A stretch of DNA of 64,000 nucleotides from Streptomyces sp. 1222.5. Its GTDB lineage: Bacteria; Actinomycetota; Actinomycetes; Streptomycetales; Streptomycetaceae. How positions within the stretch are numbered: the first letter of the stretch is position 1; the number at the start of each line of letters is the position of its first letter. The notes below the pieces were generated by a model. It made no database searches, was not told where the DNA came from, and saw only the letters and a program-made list of their open reading frames with translations. The position numbers and the translations under genes were made by a program. The stretch lies in assembly GCF_900105245.1 (NCBI RefSeq), contig NZ_FNSZ01000001.1:5640001-5704000 (forward strand), read 5' to 3'. Positions 37,758 to 44,974 of this stretch are shown here, in pieces.

Positions 37758-38357
37758 TCACGCCGCGGTCCGCCACCCGGGTTCCAGGCTGTCGAGGAGG
37801 GCGTGGAAGGCCTTGTCGGCGCGGTCCCAGTGGCCGTCCGCGAGCGGGGCGGCCAGCAGGCCGAAACAGGCGTCGGTCAGGAGGGTGGCCTGGGTGCGGG
37901 CCCGGTCCTGATCCATCCCGAGGTCGCGGAAGAAGGAGGTCAGCAGGTCCGTCCACGCGACGACGACATCGCGCACGAGCGGCCCGTAGCGGTCCGGGTG
38001 CAGGACACCGGCGCTCATGATCTCGAGGTGGAGGGGGAGCGCGGCCCGCACCTCGGGGTCGCGGAACTGCTGCCACACCTCCTCCATGAAGCGCCGCAGC
38101 TCCGCGGGGGTGGTGGGCGAGCCGGTGGTCTCCAGGAGTTCGCGGGTGCGCAGCAGGGGGCGCCGCTCGTAGACGGCGAGCGCCTCGGCGACCATGCGCT
38201 CCTTGGTGCCGAAGTAGTAGAGGAGCATGCGGTCGCTGGTGCCGAGGTCCCTGGCCAGCGGTCGCAGGGAAAGGTCCGCCAGGCCGTTGCGCAGCACGTA
38301 CGCGCGGACCCGGTCGAGAAGATCGCGCCGCTTGGCCGGGTCGGGCGGGCGAGGCAT
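37758..38357 (-). CDS. TetR-family transcriptional repressor
   Basis: Encodes 199 residues from the ATG at 38357. The N-terminal DNA-binding domain has KRRDLLDRVRAYVLRNGLAD and the recognition helix DLGTSDRMLLYYFGTKERM; LLYYFGTKE is the TetR signature. The rest is a helical ligand-binding and dimerisation domain. The gene is divergent from the RsbW-like ATPase gene, and two identical palindromes lie between them, so it very likely represses both. The inducing ligand is unknown. Confidence 0.93.
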   Translation of the reverse strand: MPRPPDPAKRRDLLDRVRAYVLRNGLADLSLRPLARDLGTSDRMLLYYFGTKERMVAEALAVYERRPLLRTRELLETTGSPTTPAELRRFMEEVWQQFRDPEVRAALPLHLEIMSAGVLHPDRYGPLVRDVVVAWTDLLTSFFRDLGMDQDRARTQATLLTDACFGLLAAPLADGHWDRADKAFHALLDSLEPGWRTAA

Positions 38358-38428
38358 GAAAGCTCCTGTCGGCGAACGGAGGGGCTCCGGATCTGTCCGG
38401 TACGAGAAACTTTGGGCAGGTATTTACT

Positions 38429-38473
38429 GTAGCAAGCGCTACGTGTATATTTTTTTCGTGTAGCGACCGCTAC
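38429..38473. promoter_or_regulatory. Paired TetR operators GTAGC-N4-GCTAC with promoter between
   Basis: GTAGCAAGCGCTAC (38429-38442) and GTAGCGACCGCTAC (38460-38473) are the same perfect 5-bp inverted repeat with different 4-base centres, each followed by GTGTA. Their spacing is 31 bp, about three helical turns, so two repressor dimers could bind the same face. Between them lies TATATTTTTTTCG, the most AT-rich spot in the region, with a TATATT -10-like hexamer. The pair sits in the TetR/RsbW-like intergenic region. Confidence 0.8.
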
Positions 38474-38543
38474 GTGTACTGACCCTGGTGCTTACCCGGC
38501 GCACTTACCGGCAAACCGTCCATGTATGAGAGGACTGATTCCC

Positions 38544-39107
38544 ATGGCCGCTCTGGCCATCGGTCGCCGCCCCGTCGTCGCTCTGCGCGGAGGCCGGCCG
38601 AAGCGTGCCGCCGCGGACTCCTGGGCCGTCAGGCAGTGGGCCCTGTGGTCCCGCATGCTCTCGCCGTTGCGGCCGCTGGACGCGCCGCGCGGCCGTGCCA
38701 CCGACTGGGACGCCTCCTGGCCCCTGGCCCAGGAGCCGGTCTCGGTGCGTCGCGCCAGGCGCCTGGTGACCGCCCAGCTGGCGGAGTGGGCCGTGGCCGA
38801 CCTGGCCGACACCGCCGAACTCCTCGTCAGCGAACTGGTCACCAACGCCCTGCGGCACACGCGCGGCCCGCTCCGGCTCAACCTGCGGCTGCGCGACGCC
38901 CGCCTGATGTGCGAGGTCGAGGACACCGAGTCCGCGGGCCCCGTGCGCAATGTCGTCGGCCCGGACGCGGAGGGCGGACGCGGGACCGAACTGCTGGACG
39001 TGCTCGCCGGCGCCTGGGGCACCGAGCGGACCGCCACCGGCAAGAGCGTCTGGTTCGAACTGCACTGCGAGGACGGCTCCGCCGGCGCGGCGGGTCCCGC
39101 CCGCTGA
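38544..39107 (+). CDS. RsbW-like HATPase-domain protein (putative anti-sigma factor/serine kinase)
   Basis: Encodes 187 residues from ATG 38544, which is 9 nt after AGAGGA; an ATG at 38526 has no ribosome binding site. After a basic N-terminal tail of about 65 residues comes one GHKL ATPase domain: N-box ELLVSELVTNALRH, G1 box CEVEDTESAGPVR and G2 box EGGRGTELLDVL. Single-domain proteins of this type in streptomycetes are thought to phosphorylate STAS antagonists and bind sigma factors, though many are uncharacterised. It is under the paired TetR operators and lies just upstream of the permease-phosphatase-ATPase fusion. Confidence 0.88.
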   Translation: MAALAIGRRPVVALRGGRPKRAAADSWAVRQWALWSRMLSPLRPLDAPRGRATDWDASWPLAQEPVSVRRARRLVTAQLAEWAVADLADTAELLVSELVTNALRHTRGPLRLNLRLRDARLMCEVEDTESAGPVRNVVGPDAEGGRGTELLDVLAGAWGTERTATGKSVWFELHCEDGSAGAAGPAR

Positions 39108-39472
39108 TCCGCGCGCGGGGCTGCTCCGGCCGGAAGACTCCCGCTGGTCCGATTTACTGATCTACAAGCGTGTCTGCCCCACGGTGCACCGGCGCTCCGG
39201 CCTCCCGGGTCACGCTCGCGCTCAGACTCGGGGAACGCCCCAACTCCAAGGACAAGGAGCATCCACAGGGCAACGACCCGCAGTCGCAGTGGGCCGCGGT
39301 CTCGCCGCAGCCGACTCCCTGGCCCCACCCGTAACCGATGAAGAAAGCGGTCCCCGCCGGCCGGGCAGGGCGGGGGCCGCCCCTCGGGCGACCGTCGACG
39401 CGGCCCGCGAGCGGGAACGCCCATCGGCTGCCGCGCTGTTGCGCGGCGCGGCGGCCCGGCGTGGAATCAAGT
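39108..39472. other. Gene-free region upstream of the fusion gene
   Basis: About 365 bp with no recognisable gene. An in-frame open stretch runs back from the fusion gene to 39338, but its translation is arginine/proline-rich and unlike any permease N-terminus, so it is left out. An AT-richer patch at about 39148-39172 (GATTTACTGATCTACAAG) may hold the promoter. Confidence 0.4.
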
Positions 39473-42112
39473 GTGAGGCTCTTCGGCAGCGCCGTGTCCG
39501 CCGACCGCCCCGCTCCCGGCACCGGGGTCGGCCGGAAGGGGCTCAAGAACGACGCCCTGGGCCTGTTCTCCTCGGTCGTCATGGGGCTGGCCTCCGCCGG
39601 CCCGGCGTACAGCCTCGCCGCCACCCTGGGCATCATCGTGGCGGGGGTCGGACTCCAGACCCCGATCGTCACCATGCTGGCCTTCGTCCCGATGCTGCTG
39701 GTCGCGTGCGCCTTCCGGGAGCTCAACGCGAGCGACGCCGACTGCGGGACGACCTTCACCTGGGGCACCCGCGCCTTCGGGCCGCGCACCGGCTGGATGG
39801 GCGGCTGGGCCCTCATCGTCGCCAACGTCGTCGTCATGGTGAACCTCGCCGAGATCGCCGGCATCTACGGCTTCCGCCTGGTGGGCCTCGACGGAATGGG
39901 GGAGAGCCGGCTCTGGGTCACGGTGGCCGGCATCGTCTGGATCGCCGTGATGACCGCGGTCTGCTACGTCGGCATCGAGTTCTCGGCGACCGTCCAGCGC
40001 TGGCTGCTCTGCGCGGAAGTGCTGATCCTGGTCCTGTTCGGCGCCGCCGCGCTGGTCCGGGTGTACACCGACCCCCCGCCGACGGCGATCCACGTCTCCG
40101 CCTCCTGGTTCAACCCCTTCGAGGTCCCGTCGATGAGGGACCTGACCTCGGGCCTCCTCGCGGGGGTCTTCATCTACTGGGGCTGGGACACCGCCTTCTC
40201 GGTCAACGAGGAGACCGTCGACAGCACCCACGTCCCGGGGCGCGCCGCGGTGACGTCGATCGTACTGCTCCTGATCATGTACGGGCTGGTGTCCACCTCG
40301 GCGCAGGCGTTCGCCGGAGTGGGCGGCTCGGGCATCGGGCTCGGCAACCCGGCGAACTGGGACGACGTGTTCTCCGGGCTGGGCGAGGCCGTGTTCGGGA
40401 GTCAGGTCACGGGGCTGATCCTCTCCCGGGTGCTGCTCCTCATGGTGCTGACGTCCGCGCTGGCCTCCGCGCAGACCACCATCCTGCCCCTGGCCAGGAC
40501 CGTCTTCTCCATGGCGGTCCACAAGGCCGTCCCCGCCCGGTTCGCCCGGATCCATCGCCGGTACCTGACGCCGACCTGGGGGACCCTCGGCATGGGTGCC
40601 GCGTCGATCGTGCTGCTGGTCCTGCTGTCCTCGTTCAGCCGGAACATCGTGGCCGACTCGATCGAATCGGTCGGACTCGCCATCGCGTTCCAGTACGGAG
40701 TGACCGGCTTCGCCTGCCTCTGGTACTTCCGCAGGCTGCTCACCCGCAGCTTCCGGGACCTCGTCCTCAAGGGCGTGTTCCCGGCGCTCGGCGGGCTGAT
40801 CATGGTCCTGCTGTTCCTGTACGCCGCCTTCGACGTCTACGCGAACCCCGAGTACGGCGCGACCAGCGTCGACGTGCCGCTGATCGGGCCGATCGGCGGG
40901 GTCACCGTGCTGGGCCTGGGTGCCCTGCTGATCGGGCTGCTGCTGATGCCGGTGGTCACCCGCGGCCACACGGTGGCCCTCAAGCTCCAGCGGAACCTGC
41001 TCCCGCGCCGGCTGCCCCCGCACGTCGCCGTCGACTCGGCGAGCCGCTACCTGCCCGCCGACAGCGGGTCCGGCGTGGGCGGCGACTGGTACGACGTCAT
41101 CCCCCTGTCGGGGACCCGGGTCGGCCTGGTCGTCGGGGACGTGCTCGGCCATGGCCTGCGGGCCGCGGCCACCATGGGACGCATGCGCACCGGCGTCCAG
41201 GTGCTGGCCCGGCTCGACCTCAGCCCGGACGAGCTGCTGTCCCGCCTGGCCGACCTGCTGGAGCAGACCGCGCGGGAGAGCGCGGCGGCCCGCGACCCGG
41301 GCCGCCCGCGGACACCCGCCGACGAGGCGCTGGGCGTGAGCTGCCTGTACGCGGTGTACGACCCCCTCACCGGCAGGTGCAGCCTGGCCCGGGCGGGCGA
41401 GCCGGTGCTGGCCGTCGTCGCACCGCACACGGGAGTCGTCGACCTCCCCGACCTGCCCACCGGACCGCCGCTGGGCATCGGCGGCCCGCCGTACCGGACC
41501 ACGGAGATCCAGCTGGCGCCGGGCAGCACGGTCGCCCTCCTCACGGGCGGCCTCCTCCAGGCGGCCGACACCTGGGGCGCCGGGCTGGCACAGCTGTCTC
41601 GCATCCTCGCGGGCACCGACCGGACCCCCCTGGAGGAGCTGTGCGACCGGGTGGTCACCACCCTGCTGCCCGGGCCGGTGGACGAGGACGCGACGCTGCT
41701 GGTGGTCCGCACCCGTCTGCTCGACCGGAACAGGTTCACCCAGTGGGAACTGCCTCCGGACCCGGCCGCGGTCGGCAGCATCCGCACCGCCGTCGGCAAG
41801 CAGCTGGGCGACTGGGGCTTGGAGGACCTGGCGTTCGCCAGCGAGCTCATCATCAGCGAACTGGTCACCAACGCCATCCGTTATGTCGGCGGTCCGGTCC
41901 AGGTGCGCCTGATCCGCGACCGGACGCTGATCTGCGAGGTCTCCGACACCGGCCACACCACGCCCAACCTGCGGCACGCCGCGAGCGACGACGAGGGCGG
42001 CCGGGGCCTGTTCATCATCGCCCAGATGACCCACCAGTGGGGCACGCGCTACACCCCCACCGGCAAGACGATCTGGACCGAGCAGGACCTCTCGCCGGAG
42101 GACGGCCTCTAG
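39473..42112 (+). CDS. Three-part fusion: APC-type permease + SpoIIE phosphatase domain + RsbW-like ATPase domain
   Basis: Encodes 879 residues from GTG 39473 (GGAA 6 nt before); GTG 39461 is an alternative. Residues 24-495 are an amino acid-polyamine-organocation permease with about 12 helices, opening GLKNDALGLFSSVVMGLASA and PAYSLAATLGIIVAGVG. Residues 498-516 are the switch-helix linker typical of SpoIIE phosphatases (HTVALKLQRNLLPRRLPPH). Residues 517-748 are a PP2C domain (GVGGDWYD with Asp538, VGDVLGHG with Asp556, final Asp739), but the usual TDG reads LTGG, so one metal-ligand Asp is Gly. Residues 755-872 are a GHKL ATPase (ELIISELVTNAIRY, DEGGRGLFII). The frame is continuous, with no stop or frameshift at either joint. 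I infer a transporter that senses a substrate and signals to a partner-switching pathway. Confidence 0.9.
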   Translation: MRLFGSAVSADRPAPGTGVGRKGLKNDALGLFSSVVMGLASAGPAYSLAATLGIIVAGVGLQTPIVTMLAFVPMLLVACAFRELNASDADCGTTFTWGTRAFGPRTGWMGGWALIVANVVVMVNLAEIAGIYGFRLVGLDGMGESRLWVTVAGIVWIAVMTAVCYVGIEFSATVQRWLLCAEVLILVLFGAAALVRVYTDPPPTAIHVSASWFNPFEVPSMRDLTSGLLAGVFIYWGWDTAFSVNEETVDSTHVPGRAAVTSIVLLLIMYGLVSTSAQAFAGVGGSGIGLGNPANWDDVFSGLGEAVFGSQVTGLILSRVLLLMVLTSALASAQTTILPLARTVFSMAVHKAVPARFARIHRRYLTPTWGTLGMGAASIVLLVLLSSFSRNIVADSIESVGLAIAFQYGVTGFACLWYFRRLLTRSFRDLVLKGVFPALGGLIMVLLFLYAAFDVYANPEYGATSVDVPLIGPIGGVTVLGLGALLIGLLLMPVVTRGHTVALKLQRNLLPRRLPPHVAVDSASRYLPADSGSGVGGDWYDVIPLSGTRVGLVVGDVLGHGLRAAATMGRMRTGVQVLARLDLSPDELLSRLADLLEQTARESAAARDPGRPRTPADEALGVSCLYAVYDPLTGRCSLARAGEPVLAVVAPHTGVVDLPDLPTGPPLGIGGPPYRTTEIQLAPGSTVALLTGGLLQAADTWGAGLAQLSRILAGTDRTPLEELCDRVVTTLLPGPVDEDATLLVVRTRLLDRNRFTQWELPPDPAAVGSIRTAVGKQLGDWGLEDLAFASELIISELVTNAIRYVGGPVQVRLIRDRTLICEVSDTGHTTPNLRHAASDDEGGRGLFIIAQMTHQWGTRYTPTGKTIWTEQDLSPEDGL

Positions 42113-42163
42113 GGGCAACTGCCGTCCGGCGGGAGCCCGTGGTGCCGGCGGGCGCCGTCGGCA

Positions 42164-42169
42164 TACGGT
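42164..42169 (+). promoter_or_regulatory. -10 box TACGGT for the leaderless gene at 42178
   Basis: TACGGT ends 8 nt before ATG 42178, with no ribosome binding site, so the transcript probably starts at the start codon. It gives the gene after the fusion its own promoter. Confidence 0.45.
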
Positions 42170-42177
42170 TGCGCCCC

Positions 42178-42675
42178 ATGGACTGGACTACGCCCGTCAG
42201 CACGCTGATCGGCGCCCTGGTGGGAGTCGGATCGACCCTGCTGAGCGAGAGCGTGCGCGCCAGGCGCGACCGGGGGAACCAGTCGCACCAGCTCAGGCGC
42301 CAGCTGTACGCCCGCTATCTCGAAGCCCTCACCAGCACCGACAGCGACCTGCAACTGCTCGCCGTCCGCGAGCGGGCACCAGTGGCGGAGGCCGACCTCC
42401 GGGCCGCCTGGCGCGGGCACTCCCTGCTCGCCCTGCACTACGAGATCGGGCTGGTCGCCCCGCCGCCGGTCACCGGCGCGGCCGACACGGCGTACCGGGC
42501 GCTGCGGGCGGCACGCAACGCCCTGGTCGCGGCCGGCGCCACCGCCGGCGACTCCGGAACACCGGACGGCCACCCCCGCCCCGCCGGGCCGCGGGACGTC
42601 CGCGGCGGGTACATCGACGCGCTGGCCGCTCTGCGCGCGGCGATGCGCGCCGACGTGGGCGACGGCCGGGGCTGA
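42178..42675 (+). CDS. Hypothetical protein with N-terminal membrane helix
   Basis: Encodes 165 residues from ATG 42178. A short N-terminal hydrophobic segment (PVSTLIGALVGVGSTLLSE) is followed by a basic, helical cytoplasmic part with SHQLRRQLYARYLEALTSTD. This layout is common among uncharacterised streptomycete proteins, with a membrane anchor plus a four-helix cytoplasmic domain. The family was not identified. It lies 65 bp after the fusion gene but has its own leaderless-type promoter. Confidence 0.7.
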   Translation: MDWTTPVSTLIGALVGVGSTLLSESVRARRDRGNQSHQLRRQLYARYLEALTSTDSDLQLLAVRERAPVAEADLRAAWRGHSLLALHYEIGLVAPPPVTGAADTAYRALRAARNALVAAGATAGDSGTPDGHPRPAGPRDVRGGYIDALAALRAAMRADVGDGRG

Positions 42676-42775
42676 ACCATCCGGCAGGACAAGGCAGAAC
42701 GGCCCGCCGTGAGACGTGACGGCATCGCAATCCGGGAGCCGAACCCGGACCGGCCGCCCGCGCGTCCTTGCGGGT

Positions 42776-43888
42776 ATGGAACCGCAGAAACCGCTGCCCG
42801 CGCCCCGGCAGCCCGAGGGGTGCCTCGTCGTCGCCATCCGGATCCCGGTGCGGATCGTCGTGCTCGTGCTCGTCGTGCCGGTGCGCATGGCGTGGGACGC
42901 GCTCGTCGTCGCCGGAAGGTTTCTGCGTGACACCGTGCTCCGACCGCTCGGCCGGGCCCTGCTGTGGGCCGGCAAGGCTCTGCTCGTGTGGCCGCTGGTG
43001 GGTCTGTGGCGCCACGTCGTCGTCCCGGTCGGCAAGGCCCTCGCTCTGCTCGCCACCGTCCTCCTCGTCGTCCCGGCGGTGTGGCTGTACCGCCGGGTGC
43101 TCACCCCCGTAGGCCACGTCGTCGTCCGGCTGGCGCGCGGGGTGCTCGCCGGGCTCTGCTGGCTGTACGCGCGGGTGCTCGCCCCGCTCGGGCACGCGCT
43201 CGCCCGGCTGCTGAAGGGCATCGGCGCCGTCCTCGCCGCCATCGGCCTCGGGTTGTACACGGCCCTCGCCTGGCTGGCACGCCACCTGATCGCCCTGCTC
43301 GCCCACTGGCTGTACACCTGGATCCTCACCCCCGTGGGGCACGCCGTCGCCTGGTGCGTGCGCGGACTCGGCCGGCTGCTGGGGCTGCTGGCCACCGGGA
43401 TCGGGCTGGCCCTGTACTGGACCGTCCGCGTCCTGCTCGTCCTGCCCGCGCTCGCCCTGTGGCGCTGGGTCCTGGCACCCGCCGGCCGGTTCCTCGCCCT
43501 CGTCGCGCGGGAGGTGGGGGACGCCCTCGGGCACGCCTGGCGGATCGCGGGACGAATTTCGCTGGCCGTCGGACGAGCCCTGGCGACCCTCTTCCGGTGG
43601 ATCCTCGTCGAGCCCCTGCGCTGGGTGTACCGGACCGTCCTCACCCCGCTCGGGCACGTCGTCCGGGACGCCGTCCTGCGGCCCGCCGCGGCCGGCCTGC
43701 GCGCGGTCGGCCGGGTCACCCGCGAGGCGCTGACCACTGCCCGCGCCACCGTGCGGCAGGCCCGCGCCGACTTCCGGCGGATGCTCTTCGGCGAGCCCCC
43801 GCCGCCGGTCGCCGTGGACCGGCGGGAACCTCCGGGCCCCGGGACACGTACTCTTGGTAGCAGTACGACCGCTCTCACGAAGGACTAG
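42776..43888 (+). CDS. Repeat-rich polytopic membrane protein with seven PxG(H/R/K) motifs
   Basis: Encodes 370 residues from ATG 42776. Hydrophobic segments alternate with short basic loops, and each unit carries a (V/L)xPxG(H/R/K) motif: residues 55-60, 82-87, 109-114, 135-140, 184-189, 233-238 and 289-294 (LTPVGH is the commonest form). Units are about 26-55 residues long and often contain W(L/V)Y or LYW before the motif. The C-terminal 70 residues are basic and soluble. It precedes the DUF2344 gene. The family is not recognised. The regular motif spacing suggests repeated amphipathic or re-entrant helices, possibly a membrane-shaping or scaffold protein. Confidence 0.75.
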   Translation: MEPQKPLPAPRQPEGCLVVAIRIPVRIVVLVLVVPVRMAWDALVVAGRFLRDTVLRPLGRALLWAGKALLVWPLVGLWRHVVVPVGKALALLATVLLVVPAVWLYRRVLTPVGHVVVRLARGVLAGLCWLYARVLAPLGHALARLLKGIGAVLAAIGLGLYTALAWLARHLIALLAHWLYTWILTPVGHAVAWCVRGLGRLLGLLATGIGLALYWTVRVLLVLPALALWRWVLAPAGRFLALVAREVGDALGHAWRIAGRISLAVGRALATLFRWILVEPLRWVYRTVLTPLGHVVRDAVLRPAAAGLRAVGRVTREALTTARATVRQARADFRRMLFGEPPPPVAVDRREPPGPGTRTLGSSTTALTKD

Positions 43889-43892
43889 GACA

Positions 43893-44711
43893 CTGGGCAA
43901 GCGACAGCCCGAAGGCCCGCCGCCCGCACCCGCGGTGCAGCGCATCCGACTGCGCTACACCAAGCGCGGCCGCCTGAGGTTCACCAGCCACCGAGACTTC
44001 CAGCGCGCCTTCGAGCGTGCGCTGCGCCGCGCCGAGGTGCCCATGGCGTACTCGGCCGGTTTCACGCCGCATCCGAAGGTGTCGTACGCCAATGCCGCAC
44101 CCACCGGCACGGGCAGTGAGGCGGAGTACCTGGAGATCGCGCTCACCGCGACGCGCGATCCGGAGAAGCTGCGCGTCCTTCTCGACGAGTCGCTGCCCCC
44201 CGGGCTCGACGTCGTCGACGCGGTGGAGGCGCGGACCTCGGGTCTCGCCGACCGGCTGACGGCCTCCGTATGGGAGCTGCGGCTGGACGGCGTCGACCCG
44301 GCCGACGCCGAACGCGCGGTCGAGGCCTTCACCGGGGCCGACACCGTCGAGGTGCAGCGGATGACCAAGAACGGCGTCCGCACCTTCGACGCCCGCCCGG
44401 CCGTGGTGAGCCTGGAAACGCACGGTTCACCGGCTGATAGGCCGACCGACCGGCCCTGTGCGATACTGCGGCTGGTTGTTCGGCACGTGACGCCTGCCGT
44501 ACGACCCGACGACGTCCTGTCCGGTCTCCGCGCCGTGGCCGACCTGGCGCCGCCGGTCCCCGCAGCGGTGACCAGGCTGGCGCAGGGGCTGTTCGATGAA
44601 GAGACCGGCACGGTGACCGACCCGCTCGCGCCCGACCGCGAGGCAGCCGGGGCCATGACGGCCGCATCTGCTGCCGCCGCGACGGCGCCGACGCCGGAAG
44701 GTCCCGCGTAG
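43893..44711 (+). CDS. DUF2344 / TIGR03936 radical SAM-linked protein
   Basis: Encodes 272 residues if translation starts at CTG 43893, which is 8 nt after GAAGGA; TTG 43854 and GTG 43935 are other options, so the start is uncertain. The conserved opening is RLRYTKRGRLRFTSHRDFQR followed by AFERALRRAEVPMAYSAGF, then TPHPKVSYANAAPTGTGSEA. The family is encoded beside, or fused with, TIGR03960 radical SAM proteins. Here that partner ends at 23239 and a 20-kb block lies between. RNase E/G follows downstream, the usual streptomycete order. Confidence 0.9.
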   Translation: MGKRQPEGPPPAPAVQRIRLRYTKRGRLRFTSHRDFQRAFERALRRAEVPMAYSAGFTPHPKVSYANAAPTGTGSEAEYLEIALTATRDPEKLRVLLDESLPPGLDVVDAVEARTSGLADRLTASVWELRLDGVDPADAERAVEAFTGADTVEVQRMTKNGVRTFDARPAVVSLETHGSPADRPTDRPCAILRLVVRHVTPAVRPDDVLSGLRAVADLAPPVPAAVTRLAQGLFDEETGTVTDPLAPDREAAGAMTAASAAAATAPTPEGPA

Positions 44712-44907
44712 GGACGGACGTCGTAGCGCCGCCCTCGTACTCGGGAGCCATCTGGGTCGGGCAGCGCACCCCACCAGAAGACTTTCGCCAGGCCGTACCG
44801 ACAAGGCGTACGGAACCGGCGAGACAGGACACAGAGTGCTCCCGTGCGGCGCCCGCGCCCCGGACGGCGGCCATCGCGCATCGCGCGGGCCGCGGACGTC
44901 AACGGCG

Positions 44908-44927
44908 GCCGGTCTCCAGAGACCGGC
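44908..44927 (+). other. Hairpin in the RNase E/G leader
   Basis: GCCGGTCT pairs with AGACCGGC around CCAG, 48 bp before the rne start. It lies in a GC-rich leader of about 260 bp that has no gene. RNase E mRNAs are often autoregulated through their leader in other bacteria; such control is only a possibility here. Confidence 0.4.
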
Positions 44928-44974
44928 GCCGGGCCAGGCGCGGCGCCCGGGGGCCTGACGGGAGAAACGCCCGC

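Noticed and set aside
42725..42745. T-arm-like hairpin CCGGG-TTCGGCT-CCCGG on the minus strand, suggesting a tRNA remnant at the right edge of the accessory block
   Set aside because: The loop lacks the conserved A58, and no acceptor, D-arm or anticodon stem can be built around it, so it does not support a tRNA or attachment site.
23240..43892. Integrative element or prophage as the origin of the accessory block
   Set aside because: No integrase, excisionase, replication, transfer or phage gene, no tRNA-derived attachment site and no flanking repeat could be found, so only an insertion of unknown mechanism can be claimed.
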